The notes: a model not told the origin generated them from the sequence alone. A stretch of 64,000 nt of DNA from Trachythela sp. YZ-2020 (GCA_016169945.1 JADLSH010000213.1:1240001-1304000), one strand, 5' to 3'. Counted from the stretch's first letter, positions 21,575 to 33,042 are shown. A program made the numbers and translations.

Positions 21575-21697
21575 ATATCGATGAATGCTTGTCATCCCCA
21601 TGTAATCTTACAGTTTCTGTCTCATGCAACAACACCCTAGGTTCTTACAGATGTATGTGTAAGAAAGGGTTCCGTTTTGATGGAGTGACATGTATTG
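21575..21697 (+). CDS. Receptor-like gene, calcium-binding EGF exon
   Basis: A phase 1-1 exon between TTTATTTAG and GTACGT, 123 bases. It reads DIDECLSSPCNLTVSVSCNN, then TLGSYRCMCKKGFRFDGVTC. DIDEC and the N...GSYRC spacing are the calcium-binding EGF signature, and all six cysteines are present. The 6.3 kb intron before it is filled with LINE, hAT and MITE relics. Confidence 0.9.
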
Positions 21698-21803
21698 GTA
21701 CGTATTCTCGTATGTATTAGCATGGTAACTAATTATCCTTTATTTCCCCTTCTCAACATTTGAACTTATCCTCACAGCTCCTGCTTTTTCTCTGTGTCGA
21801 CAT

Positions 21804-22205
21804 CAGGGACGAAACTACCGGGGTGTGTGGAGGGGGGTAACACCCCTCCAGTTATCATAAACCTCATGTTTTAGGGCAAATCGATACGATTTCGTTGGGC
21901 AAATGATGAAATATCCTGACGGTCAACTATGTGATTGTATCTACATAGTCACATTAGCCACTAGTGGTTCTCACTCTAACAACGCTGCTGAAAGACTCGC
22001 ACTTTATATGTTGGGGCGACAACTAGACAAAAATGGGTACATTATAACTTTACAAGATAAAGTATTCGGACAAAAAACTTCAGCTTTTCTACTTTAAAAA
22101 ACTCTTATTTTAGTTCGTCGGTCGGGCTCCACGAGTGCCACGCCCTTTTTGTTGGGCAAATGAAGCTAACACCCCTCCAGTTGTAATACCCAAGTTTCGC
22201 CCCTG
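21804..22205. mobile_element. hAT-type MITE just downstream of the cbEGF exon
   Basis: Ends CAGGGACGAAACTACC and CCCAAGTTTCGCCCCTG are inverted repeats. Flanks GTCGACAT (21796-21803) and GTCGATAT (22206-22213) form an 8-base duplication with one mismatch. The interior repeats ACACCCCTCCAGTT near both ends. It lies about 100 bases inside the intron after the cbEGF exon. Confidence 0.85.
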
Positions 22206-23689
22206 GTCGATATTTCTTTCGAAAGTATAACACAGCGTGCGGCTCTAAGGATAATCTAACCCATGCATCCGAAAACGACCTATATATTGGAATGCTATTT
22301 TCTGGTAATATACCTGCATGGTATTATAAAACAATTTTATAGCGGTTTCAAATTTGTAATATCTTGCTGGACATGCGAGTAATTGTTTTAGTATATATGG
22401 CGTGAAGTTTTCTCATCGTACAGCTCTTGACATAGAATCAGTATATATTAGTTATGGAAGTTATTGTTTACCAAGCTTAATTAGGGATATAGCTATTTCA
22501 ATGGGACTTCAGTCACGTGTATATATTTCAGTGGTATTGTATAGGCAATATAATTCACTACCATATTCTCTGCATAAAGTATTTTTCTACACGCTTATTT
22601 GTCGGAGTGCGGGAAATCTTGAAAAAGGAAAATGGGCAATGAGTAAATAACTGTATTCAAATCGGTAACTAGTATATAGCATTTAATGCAGAGTCCAGTT
22701 CATAACTAAGTATGATAAAGCTGTTCTCTGGCGTCTTGTATACCTTAAAACTATAGTATTCTTATCTACGTGAAATTATCTTTTCAAAACCTGGAATATA
22801 TTGCATGCAATGAATATGGGGATTTTTAAGGAATGTTCTATTTTTTGCGAGTTGCGGATGGAAAAATGAGCGGGTAATCAAATTTGGCATTGGCAAATAG
22901 CGCTGGTAATTTCCCTGGGTACTACTTAATTGGCTGTGGGAATTTTGGGTGAAAAGGGAAAATCGAATGATTTCAGTAATTCCAGGTATAATTTTTCATT
23001 AACTTTAATTTCAAAAGCATTGAGTTTGGCTTTAACGTTAAGATTTACCGAAGGTCTGATGCTGGATTGAGAATGGAGGGCCTTCCTTGAAAAGTTGTGA
23101 CATTCAATTCACTGGCTGTCAAAAAAATTCCGAACTTTCATTTCTCAGCATTGTCATGCACTTATAGATTAGTATCTTGTATGATGATCTATATATTGCA
23201 GTAACCAATACACATAAAATCTGGTTTTAATATATTGCAATAAATCTAAATCAGCAGGCTCCATGATTGTAATTTGATTAAACAATGACTGATTTAAATG
23301 GTTAACAAATATATTTCTCGCCAAAGTTTGATTAAGCTATTAATTGGGAAATTGGGAAAGCTATTAAACACTGAAATTGATAAAACATTTCTGAAAATTT
23401 TCGATGATCATGGTGGACAATTCTCTCCTGTCCATGATCCATGGTGGACAATTTATTGGGAAATACTTCTATTGATTACTAAATAATGGGTGTAAATCGC
23501 AGTGTTTTTAACGTGAAAGTTGCTAATACTTGGCAATCATTGTAGAAATTAGGTTAAAAAGTGTACGACGTCGACCAAGTCCGTGCCCAGTGAACTTTTA
23601 TATTGCTGATAGTATTCAACAAGCAAAGCAAAACTCGCCGCCATGTTGTTCTTTTCCACTTTGGTAAAAAACCTTTTCTCTGATTTTCC

Positions 23690-24005
23690 TTTTCTTTCAA
23701 AATTCGCTATCGGGGAAACTTCCCGAAAACTATATCCCAGCGAAACAAATTAAGCCGCTATTTACTGGCAGTGCACCCGCCCCTTTTACCTGTTACAAGA
23801 AACCCGCGCAAATTAAAACTTTTCCTGTATTTTATTGTAAAATATTTAGACATACGTTTTTCCTTTTCATTCAAAATTCGCAGCCGGGTAAAATCCATCG
23901 GCATCCGCGCCTTTACCTGTCACCAGAGACCCGCGCAAATTAAACTAACAAAACTGTCCCAATTTTTAATTGTAAAACGGTCAAACATCAGTGTTTTTAC
24001 TTTGA
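23690..24005. repeat. ~150-165 bp diverged tandem duplication
   Basis: Two copies share CTTTTC(A/T)TTCAAAATTCGC, then CGCCxxTTTACCTGT, ACCCGCGCAAATTAAA and TTTATTGTAAAA-type sequence, the first from about 23690 and the second from about 23856. It is noncoding and lies in the intron before the split EGF module. 22210-23690 shows nothing else recognisable. Confidence 0.6.
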
Positions 24006-24257
24006 TTGCTAGAGTAATTGAGTCTCGTTTATTGAAATATCAATGCACCTTTTGTTGAAGTTTATTAAGATCTAAGCTTTTATGATTTTAAAATTTGGTT
24101 CACCTGTACTTTTTTAATTTGTAGGAAATGTCTCGGCTTTTCAGAGAGTGTGTATTAACGTTTTCAGTAATATTAAAATAAATCACTTTCACTCAATCAC
24201 TACAATGCTTCATACTAGGTAGAGAATGTTATGAATTTTCTTTAAACATTCTCTTAG

Positions 24258-24313
24258 ATGATGATGAATGCAAATCATCCCAGTACTGTGGTTGTAAACG
24301 TTCAAAAAACCAT
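24258..24313 (+). CDS. Receptor-like gene, first half of an EGF module cut by an insertion
   Basis: After CTCTTAG the phase 1 frame reads DDDECKSSQYCGCKRSKNH and then meets GGC TAG inside an inverted terminal repeat. The calcium-binding EGF start (D-x-D-E-C) and the first two or three cysteines are present, but the second half is missing here; it lies 1.1 kb downstream at 25441. No GT donor at the phase needed to join them is visible. Joining the halves directly is one base out of frame, and the AAAAAA run at 24304-24309 is the obvious place for a lost base. Either the module is broken or the sequence has a homopolymer error. Confidence 0.65.
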
Positions 24314-25440
24314 GGCTAGAAATCCAATACAGTATGCGGTTTGACCCGCAGGCTCAAATTACATAAATTGTAGATTTAAGCAAGTCCACAAATGTTAGTT
24401 CACTTAGGTACTAGGCACCATAGGATATTCACACGTTGGATGTAGAGGTATCTTAGTACTACAATGCACGTACAAAGCTTTCAGCATTGGATAAGGAATA
24501 TCTAAAGCCAAAACTATATCCTGTGTACGTTGAGCTTTATTAGCGTATGCTATTAATGAAGGGCTTGCAATTGCTAATTTCCTTTGCAAATAGCAATCCA
24601 ATGGCGGAATATGAGACATTTTTAATACAACAACTAAGCGTAAAGATTATAAAACTATATAAGAAACAATTTATACGTAAATTGCCTCTGTATTGATGAA
24701 TTTCGCAAAGCGCAAAAGTTGATTCCCACAGAAAGTGTGTATTTACCAAGCCAAATCTCAAATTTAACGCGCATTTGGCTATTTTGACTGAGTATTTGCG
24801 CCTTAATTTCTGCATCCACGATCAAATAAACATTACAGCGGTAAACACTATGGAAACAATAACAACAGTTCTAAAATGGCGACATGAACGAAGACAAGAA
24901 GCAACGTATTGCTTCGATTTTCATGTCGTGTTCAGTGTTTATGTCGGCGCTTGGCCGATCGAATTACAACTACTCGGCAGCACTTAAATCGTACTTTTTT
25001 ATGGCGTTTGGGAACCTACTTAAAGACGTAGATACGTTCTAAAAAGCTTCGCAAAACAAATAATGAATATTGTCGAGTGTATTCAGACGTGCACATCACA
25101 GCTAAACCAACTGATTATTGCCAAAATAAAGGCTTACTTTGGCCAATTATTGGGATTTAACACTAATTAACATACACTTGTATGGGGAATAGAGGTAAAA
25201 ATCTATCGAGCTAGGGAACTCATTTAGCCTTATCGATTTGTCACGAAATTTGTTCTAGTTAATATTTGTGTTATATACTGACGTTTTAGACGTGCACATA
25301 TGAGAATTCCTAAGAGTATGAAACAAAAAATCTGAAACATCATTTTTCCTCTATTAGTTCTATACAGAGCCGCCATTTTGAATTAATTTATTTTGCGCTC
25401 TGCACGCATGCTTTTCCGCCATACTGTATTGGATTTCTAG
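24314..25440. mobile_element. 1.1 kb inverted-repeat element inserted in an EGF exon
   Basis: CATGGCTAGAAATCCAATAC at 24311 and its reverse complement ending CTAGCCATG at 25444 are inverted repeats of about 30 bases. The flank CATG is palindromic, so the target duplication cannot be separated from the terminal repeat. The interior is AT-rich and noncoding, with a hairpin at about 24876-24930 (CGACATGAA to TTCATGTCG). The right end supplies TTTCTAG directly before the second EGF half. Confidence 0.65.
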
Positions 25441-25525
25441 CCATGCGAAAAGTGCATAAATACCGAAGGATCTTGCAAATGTGGATGTGCTGAGGGGTTT
25501 GCCCAAAATGGGACAGAGTGCTTGG
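25441..25525 (+). CDS. Receptor-like gene, second half of the split EGF module
   Basis: It reads PCEKCINTEGSCKCGCAEGF then AQNGTECLG and ends before GTAAGT at phase 1, like the other EGF exons. CINTEGSxKCxCxxGF is a typical calcium-binding EGF C-terminal half. It starts directly after TTTCTAG, which is the end of the right inverted repeat, so the inserted element itself offers a plausible 3' splice site. No further EGF exon was found downstream in the window. Confidence 0.65.
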
Positions 25526-26119
25526 GTAAGTAATATTCACATTTTCGTCGTATTTGTTCAATTTAAACCAGTTATTTTGTACTTCCAAGCAAAGGAATTT
25601 TTCTGATTCCAACAACTTCATTGACTGCTCGAGTCGTTCAAACAGAGGCGAAACTACCACCTTTTCATTGGGAGGTGGGGGCGTCTGGTAGAATTGCCCT
25701 GCCAAAAACTATGATGTTCTGCAGCTCTATGAGAGCCGACGGAACATTTTGGGTCAATTTTGTATATCTCTCCTCGTGCGCTAACGTGTGGTATCAATGA
25801 ATTCCGGTGGCAAAAAACAATTATAATACTTTCGTGCATTGGGAATTAAAAGTAGAAATCAAAATCCTTGAATATCAGACATATCAAATCTTGACTATTC
25901 ATAGAACCCTATCTTTAAAACAGTTTCTAGAAAGCAATATTGTCCTCGGACAGTCGCATCTATTCTTGCGTATTAATGGATCAAAAGACAAAACTCAATT
26001 TTATGTGAAGGAATGTGGAGTATAGACTAAATGCCCATTAGTTGATAAAAAACGAGCAACATACCATTACTAGCGTAAATGTACCTCATGTATTATAGTT
26101 AGTATATCACTATAACCTA

Positions 26120-26600
26120 CACGGGACGAAAATATACATTTACGCACGCGTAAAATAAATAGCAAAGGTATTGTGTAGATGAAATTTACCGAATTTGCTC
26201 AATTTTGCACACTAGGAAATATGATCAATGGCAACATCTTTACAGTGTTGCATTACTATCATTGCCGTCAACACAATTTGTAAATGTGACGTTAAACTGT
26301 TGGAAAAGTCACATTTACCTAAATTTGCTCGTTAGCAAATTTGTTTGTAAAAACCATCTTTACAAATGACTTTACGCAATGAAATGTAGCTAACAAAAAT
26401 CGACTTTCAATAGATTTGCTCGTTAGCAAATTTATTGCAAAGACCAAATTTGCGAACTTTACGAATAACTTTGCACGCTTGGTAGAAACGAGCTTTGCAG
26501 AATGTTTGCATGATAGGAAATAAAAACAAAAACCACTTTTACTTCACCTTTACTTTCAAAAATGACTAGCTTTGCAATTGTAGTTATGTTTGCAAATGTG
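26120..26600. repeat. GCAAATTT-rich repeat element, copy 1
   Basis: It starts CACGGGACGAAAATATACATT. The reverse complement of that terminus (TTTTCGTCCCGTG) ends a related copy at 53347. The interior is full of GCAAATTTG/CAAATTTGC variants (CTCGTTAGCAAATTTGTTTG and similar). It is noncoding. The right end is not resolved. Confidence 0.6.
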
Positions 26601-27087
26601 TATTTTGAATAATGTAATATATTAATGATAGATATAACTTAACTAGAAGAGACTATTACAGCTAGTAAAAACTAGTACAACGTCGTCGACGTCGACTCCT
26701 TAACAATTATAATATAAGGCTGTATAGCATTTTAAATTATATAAGCGAATTTATTCCCCCTTAGCCCTTACAGCCCATACATGTATAGGGTGATTGCGAT
26801 ATCACTACATGAAAGACAAACGAAACTTTATATGCATTTTAATAAGAAAACTTATAACTAAAAATAGCCTACTGTCCAATACACAATTTTAACACGTATT
26901 TAATGGGTCTTTAATAAAATTTTGATCGGCAATGACGAACAAATTAAACATTGCACTAAAAATCAGACATGTTTTTGCTCGTTACTATGGTCTGTGGTTT
27001 TAGACTTTAGTGAGTGAATGCAACTTGGACCGTGCTTCGCATTCATTTATTTAAATCAGAGTAGCGAGAGAAAATATGTCTGAAAAC

Positions 27088-27398
27088 CAGGGCCTTTTTT
27101 AAGAAATCATCAGTGGGGGGGCATCATCGAAAGGGGACGTAACAAGTATGTGGTGTATTATATGTGTATGAAGGCGAAGGGGGTTATGGGGTCCTCCCCA
27201 GAAAATTTTTGTATTCTTGAGTCTCTGTGGCTTGATTTCCTGCGTTTTCAGAGACAATTTTTGATATATCCCATCTAAACGGGCCAGGTTTTGCTGTGAG
27301 AATACAATAACTTTCCTCTAAAATAGCTTACTGGGGGGGCGAACATGGGGGCTGGGGGGGCTTTTGCCCCTCCAGTACATTAGTTAAAAAAGGCCCTG
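27088..27398. mobile_element. MITE with CAGGGCCTTTTTTAA ends
   Basis: Inverted ends CAGGGCCTTTTTTAA / TTAAAAAAGGCCCTG enclose a G-rich interior with the hAT-family block GGGGTCCTCCCCAGAAAATTT. The flanks (TATGTCTGAAAAC left, CATGCTGAAAAC right) are similar but not an exact 8-base duplication. It is noncoding. Confidence 0.75.
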
Positions 27399-27529
27399 CA
27401 TGCTGAAAACTTTATTATTGCATTATTTATAACTCAACTACAGTATATTATTACTATTAGAACTGACTATTTGCGAAGGCAAATGCTTCAAAACAGTTTA
27501 AAAAAGTATATCAAGTACAATCTGCATGT

Positions 27530-27930
27530 TCAGTTTGGTAGATCTTGAGGGGCTGCGGCATTACCCTGCCTCCTCCGCATCCATTGGGGTATCCCTTCTG
27601 GTGCAGGCACGTCACTCTCCGGACCAATTCTTTTGTCCTTCACCATGGTTCTGGATCGCTCCGAACACCTTCGCAGCCATTTCCGATCCAAGCTTTGGAG
27701 CACCTCATCAAATTTTACGCCTCTCCACCCAAGTGGAGAAACGACTATACTTTTTTTTCTTGGAGCAGCTTCGTCGTCACTGTCTCCTGCGTCGCTTTCG
27801 ACAGGCTCCTCCTCGCTATTTTCAGGAGACATTGATTCTTGGACAAGTCCAATTTTTATGTCGGCCTTCTCCCTGTCGCTCCAAGTACTGGTCATATCCA
27901 ACGCAGATTTTCTGCGCCTGAGTTTCTATA
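27530..27930 (-). CDS. Hypothetical protein fragment, probable transposon-associated
   Basis: The minus-strand frame is open from about 27930 and has an ATG at 27901 giving 123 residues. It reads ENSEEEPVESDAGDSDDEAA, an acidic stretch, then PRKKSIVVSPLGWRGVKFDE, VLQSLDRKWLRRCSERS and a proline-rich end (PESDVPAPEGIPQWMRRRQG). An acidic low-complexity region followed by a short 'xxPLxWRxxxxxxxxxSLDxK' block resembles proteins I associate with cnidarian transposon families, but I cannot name the domain. It could be one exon of a larger gene, as codon quality is better than in shadow frames. Its AT/GC balance differs from its neighbours. 25530-26100 and 26600-27080 show no gene. Confidence 0.45.
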
Positions 27931-28124
27931 AGGAAAAGGTACATGTCAGATTATATTAAAATGAAGATGAGATTAGTCCAGATGTCCACAAATTTGAAAA
28001 TGATATTTTCCGCTATATCGCTATAAAGACGCTAATTATATTACATCGTATAAAAATAGCTAAAGTTAAAAATAGTAAGTGCGAAAGTTAACTATCATAA
28101 GTTGGGTACCAGGAGGTTATCATA

Positions 28125-28312
28125 GGCCCGCGTTTACACTACGCTCAATATTTAGCACGCTACGGATAAAAATGGTACGTACGTACCCTCGTGCATATTG
28201 TAACCGTGCTAGGACTGCCTATATATTAGATAGTTCTCAGAACCGGTAAATTTGGTACTGGTACAGATTTAATCTGTGCCGTGCCATAAATCGAACGTAA
28301 TGTAAACGGGCC
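28125..28312. mobile_element. Harbinger-like MITE
   Basis: The left end GGCCCGCGTTTACACTACG and right end CGTAATGTAAACGGGCC are inverted repeats. Three-base flanks ATA and TTA are compatible with a degraded T-A-rich 3-base duplication. The interior (CACGCTACGG, ACCGTGC, GTGCCATAAATCG) is also partly palindromic. It is noncoding. Confidence 0.7.
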
Positions 28313-28424
28313 TTATGTTTTCACCTGGTAAATTGTTTGTCTATTATTATTTACCGTATCAATAGCAATCACATGCCACAATTTAATTTCAGGGAAACCC
28401 CGCCTCAAGGAATTGAAAATGGTC

Positions 28425-28745
28425 CGATCTATGCTAGAGACGGATGATACCTGGACGAGCTTGGGCGAAAAAATTATAATTCGGCCGATAATTCGTCTGT
28501 GTATGGTATAAACACCAGCAAACAGACTCATCACCCGTCTATAGACGAAATATCTGCGTAGACGCGTGCGTGCGTAGTTCATCATGACGGTTGCCGATCC
28601 GTCCGTTTGCTCGCGTTTATACGCAGACGAACTATCGTTTAGACGGATCATCCAGTCTCAAAAGAAGTTCATCTTGCGATTAGACTAAGAGGAATGATCT
28701 GTTAGACGGATGACGCGTCTTGACGAATGATCCGTCTCTCGTATA
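28425..28745. repeat. Cluster of GACGGATGA / TCATCCGTC motifs
   Basis: GACGGATGA-type words and their complements recur at about 28439, 28524, 28577, 28639, 28705 and 28725, mixed with CGTATAAA/TTTATACG. This looks like a decayed palindromic element. No clear ends are visible. Confidence 0.45.
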
Positions 28746-28757
28746 AATCGAGCATTA

Positions 28758-28939
28758 AAGGTTACCGAATGGGTTTCCGTGCAGGATTGCGTGATCCTAA
28801 CACGCGGAATGTTGCGAGACTTTCTGAAAGCGTAAAAAAATACGAGCCGACAGGCGAGTATTTTTTAGCTTTCAGAAAGTCGAGCAACATCCCAAGTGTT
28901 AGGATCACACAATCCTGCACGGAAAACCATTTGGTAATT
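28758..28939. mobile_element. Long hairpin MITE
   Basis: The left arm (GTTTCCGTGCAGGATTG, GATCCTAACAC, GACTTTCTGAAAGC) is reverse-complemented in the right arm (28860-28939) with a loop of about 20 bases. Both arms stay open when translated only because the structure is palindromic. A half copy (TTTTCCGTGCATGATTG) lies at about 28999. It is noncoding. Confidence 0.85.
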
Positions 28940-29211
28940 ATTTTATAAAATAACGACAAAGAAATAACGGACATTTTAAAAACCCCGCGAAGCGCCTACA
29001 GTTTTCCGTGCATGATTGTCTCATCCTGCACGGGTATTGACCAATCACAGCTCGCGTAGTAAACATGTTATTTTATAATATCAATTCCTTCTTCTGTTAT
29101 AAAATAGAACATGAAACGGTAACTCCCAGAAAGGTTCTCAAAATGCTTTTCATTCTCTACTGTTGTTCTATAATTAAGAATGGAGACAAATTTTGTGGCA
29201 TAACATATTTA

Positions 29212-29261
29212 GGGGCTTCGGTGGCGCAATCGTCAGAGCACGCGCCTTTCACCTCTGATAT
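29212..29261 (+). mobile_element. tRNA-Glu-like SINE, 5' part of head
   Basis: GGGGCTTCGGTGGCGCAATC carries the A box, followed by an anticodon-loop region with TTTCACC (TTC would be Glu). A LINE then interrupts the head at a TGATAT. Joined with 31457 onward, it gives a normal tRNA-like head with A and B boxes. Confidence 0.8.
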
Positions 29262-31450
29262 AGATAGATAGATAGATAGATAGATAAACTTTATTTAAAC
29301 ACGCATCCCTCATCATCAAAAGATGGTTTTCATGGGGGGCGTCACACAATTTACAATAATAACACTCTATAAAATCTAAATTATACACACATTTAAAAAG
29401 CTAAAAAATCCAGAATGGTCGATGTCTGACTCAGTTGCTGTATTCATATCAAATTTTTGAAGCTGCATATGGACTCTGACAGCTTCGTCTCCATTGTTAG
29501 GCTATTCCATAGCACAGCCCCACTGTACCCAAAACTATTTTTCAAATATTCAGTATTGGGCTTAGGAACTGAAAGATCGGTATGGGCATTTCTAAGATTG
29601 TAAGTATTAAGTTTTGCTTCCCTTCTAATGAATTTATCCTTCAAGTTTGGAGCTGAGTGGCCGTTTAATATTCTATAAACCAAGACTGCCTTATTTATTT
29701 TTAGTCTGTCGTTCAGATTTTTCCACGACATAGCATGGAGCAAATCCGACGACCTGATATCATAACTGGCACCTGTCATAACTCTTGCTGCCCTATTTTG
29801 TAATTTTTGCAATTTCTCTTTCAATAAACTTCCACAGTTGTCCCATAACGGTGAACAATAATCAAAATATGGGAGCACGAGAGAATTGTATAAATTTTGC
29901 AGGGTTTCATATGGCACAAATGGTCTAACTCTTTTCATAATTCCAATACCGGAGCCAGCCTTTTTACATATTGAATCTATATGGTTTTCCCAATTCAACT
30001 TTTCATCAAGTTCCACTCCCAAACATCGAAATGAGGTATATCGTTTGGCCGGTTTATCATTTATCATCACTTGGTCGTTGCCAACTTTATTTTTAAGATT
30101 GTAGGGTGAGCCAATAAACATCAATTTTGTCTTATCGGTATGAAGTTGCAATTTATTTTGTGAAAGCCATTTGACTATATTTTCAAGATCTTTATTTAGT
30201 TTTGTTACTAAATCTGTGAAATTTGCTGAAGACGCATATATTTGGGTATCATCAGCATACATACCAGGAGTTGTATTTTGTAAATATTCTGGCAGATCAT
30301 TTATATATAACAAAACAAGAAGGGTCCCAAAATAGAGCCCTGAGGAACACCGCATACAATTTCTTTAGCCGAGGATGTGTGACCATTAACAACACAAACT
30401 TGACTTCTTTTCGTCAAATAGGATTGAACCCAATTTAGCTCCAAACCCTGTATCCCGAACTGCTCTTGCATCTTCCTCAATAAGATTTTGTGATCAATAG
30501 AGTCAAAGGCTTTCCTTATATCAACTGATATTAAACCGGTTAATTCTCCATTATCCATATTTTCTAACCATTTATCATTCATTTGAATTAATAGGGATAA
30601 TGTCGAATGTTTTGGACGAAAACCCGACTGAAATCTAGAGAGTAGGGAATTGTTTATAAGATATTGATAAAATTGTCCAAATATTTCCTTCTCAAACAGT
30701 TTGCTGATGACAGGAAGAATAGAGATTGGGCGATAGTTCTGACATTTCCGTCTATCTTCTGATTTATAAACAGGTACTACCCTAGCTCTTTTCCAGTCAT
30801 CGACAAATATGCCAGTGGAAATTGATTGATTAAAAATATAAGTTAAAGATGGGGCAATAATATTACAAGATAATTTCAGTATTTTAGCTGGTATCCGATC
30901 AACTCCTGTAGCCTTAGATACTTTAAGATTTTTCAAGTTATTCAAAATACTTGACTCAGTAATTGTATAAAACTTAAATTGCGAATTTACATCAGTTAAA
31001 TTGTGAAGTAACTCATCATGATCAGATGAGCATGCTGATTCAGCAGCGAGGGTTGGACCAATATTGATAAAATAGTCATTTAAATGTTCAGCTATATGTT
31101 CGCATTGATTATATGTATTTCCATTTATATTAATTTCTGCAATATTAGATGATTTCCCACCTTTACCTAACAGGGTGTTAACCAGCGACCATGTCTTTTT
31201 CATGTCTTTTGCTAGGGAAAGTTCACTAAATTTTGTTTGATAATAGACTGTTTTGGCTTTCTTAATTTCCGAGTTAACTTTATTTCTCTCTGATTTAAAT
31301 TTATCCCAGTGAATCTGCGAATTGTATTTCTTCGCTCTCTTTTTATGAAAGTCTCTAGATCTCATCAGTTTTTTAATATCGGAATTTATCCAAGGGATAG
31401 AGTTATGCTTTATACTTTTATACATTAAAGGGGCGTGCCGATCAAGGACT
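29262..31450 (-). mobile_element. 5'-truncated LINE (CR1/L2-like) inserted in a SINE, one frameshift
   Basis: On the minus strand the coding part starts at the 5' truncation near 31450 (VLDRHAPLMYKSIKHNSIPW), the linker between endonuclease and reverse transcriptase. It continues through ATGVDRIPAKILK, YRPISILPVISKLFE, FRPKHSTLSLL, SVDIRKAFDSIDH and GVPQGSILGP. A one-base shift near 30310-30330 follows, then YINDLPEYL and MYADDTQIYAS in the second frame, then the C-terminal WNSL block and a stop at 29444. The YADD catalytic motif is intact. The endonuclease is lost and the frame is broken, so the copy is dead. The 3' end is a (GATA)n tail at 29262-29286. TGATAT flanks both sides. Confidence 0.9.
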
Positions 31451-31456
31451 TGATAT

Positions 31457-31785
31457 CGTGGGTTCGAGTCCCGTTGGGGACGACTTATGATAGCTATGTG
31501 AAAAGAGTTAGTCAACGCTCTGCCGAAACTCGTGGGTTTTCTCCGGGTACTCCGGTTTCCTCCCACAGGGAATGTTGACAGGGTGGGTTGGGTTTAACCC
31601 CTAACTGGCCCTTCCACCGTAGCTGTGCTCGGTGATGGCGAGCAAAAGGTCGGGCTGCCATATGCGCGCCTAGAAAGCCTTCGACTTGGTCACGTTGAGC
31701 TGTGTCCTTCGCAATTCAGCTTAGCGCTCAGCTGCAAGTAAGGATAATAAACACACCCCCTTACTTACTTGCTTACTTAAAATGT
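31457..31785 (+). mobile_element. SINE, 3' part of head, body and tail
   Basis: It begins with the B box GGGTTCGAGTCCC and continues into a body with GTGGGTTTTCTCCGGGTACT then CCGGTTTCCTCCCAC, a block I know as a conserved SINE core widespread in marine invertebrates. It ends in a (CTTA)n-like tail (CTTACTTACTTGCTTACTT). It is the other half of 29212-29261. Confidence 0.85.
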
Positions 31786-32441
31786 AAATTTACCAGAACA
31801 TTTTCCACTCACCGTTATTATCCTTTGTCTCCTTCTTTCTCGTTGGAGATTGTTTTGGTGACTGCCGTCATCTATGTTTTGTTGTCTGCGGCGTCTTGTC
31901 TGAAAATATGCTCTGAGTGATCCTATATAAGGGTATAAACAGCGTAGTCACTAATTGTTTTAGTGTTTACGACATGCAGCTACTGTCGAAAAAGTCGTAT
32001 TTATATCATCAGGGCACGCATCCTAATATTTAACAATGTTCAATGCCCCGGGCAGATTTCAGGTGCACCAAACGTCATCATGACAACATCATTAACATTC
32101 ACCAAAATTCACAACTGGCCCGAATAATTGCAGCGTGTTAACGTACCTTTAGGGAGATAAACAGACAAGGGTATCATGCAGTAATAATAACTGTACACTG
32201 TAGTCAACATTCTGCATTTTATGCTAAAACGACGTCATGCCCGTTTAGAAGGATATCGGGTGCGGACTGGGCAGTCGGGTTTTTGCGTAACCCAAATGCA
32301 ACGGTGAGATTTTAGGCTTTACTATAGTTTATGCGCCCTTATATAAAGCGAAAATTAAAGCCATTTTAGTGCGATCAAAGCTTCAGGGTTCAGGGGGTTA
32401 GTGTACTGTAAGCCCGCGCAAACCTATATTTCAGCTTTGAA

Positions 32442-32703
32442 ACCTACAATCTTTGCCAAAATACCTTGGGACAATATAGCTTCAATACAGAAATATAGTT
32501 ATTATAACATTTTTTAACGTAATTACCTCCCTCCCTCTCCCCCACCCGTTTCAATGTTGCGATCATGTCAGGAGAAGTCACGTTTGCCATGTGTAATTTT
32601 TTGTGGTACCAACATTGAACGGGGGGCGCGGGAGGAACTGAATATAAGTTAGGTGATGGAATTTCAGTATTTGTCCCATAGTTTCTGGCAAAGATTGTAG
32701 GCC
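32442..32703. mobile_element. MITE with CTACAATCTTTGCCA ends
   Basis: CTACAATCTTTGCCAAAATA at the left and TGGCAAAGATTGTAG at the right are inverted, and the similarity continues for about 50 bases (GGGACAA, TTCAATACAGAAAT / ATTTCAGTATTTGTCCC). It is noncoding. The target duplication is not clear. 31790-32440 shows no supported gene. Confidence 0.75.
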
Positions 32704-32817
32704 AGCAAAGGCAAAGCATTACCGGTAAAAGTACTGTGTCATCAAAAGAATAAGGTGGGATGTGGGGCGCCCCCCCCCCCCCCACCCACAGTCCAGATTG
32801 CCCGGACCCCTCTGTGT

Positions 32818-33042
32818 TTGTTATCATTGACTAAATTTATAGTATACGTTCTTGGGAACATTAGGGGCACCCAGAGTATGTACAGTAGAAGATGGCTTTG
32901 GCTCAAGCCCAAACATTTAGAGAAACTTATCATTTCAGTCAGAGACAACATACTCCAACAAAATATTGACATAAGAATTATAGTAGACTATGATTTAGAC
33001 ATTTTCATGCATCAGTCATTCATATTCAGCCACAGAAACTTG
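32818..33042 (+). repeat. Partial copy of the nested element at 33925-34646, inverted
   Basis: TTTGTTATCATTGACTAAAT, GGTGCCTC/GGGGCACCC-type sequence, TACAGTAGAAGATGGCTTTG and TTTTCATGCATCAGTCATTC are reverse-complemented at 34108-34312. It follows a C-run of 14 (from about 32769). It is noncoding. Confidence 0.75.

Noticed and set aside
27526..27959. Three plus-strand open frames opposite the minus-strand hypothetical ORF
   Set aside because: They are antisense shadows; the minus-strand frame has the acidic and basic organisation of a protein.
28727..28974. Overlapping open frames on both strands
   Set aside because: They are the two sides of one long hairpin MITE, and their translations mirror each other.
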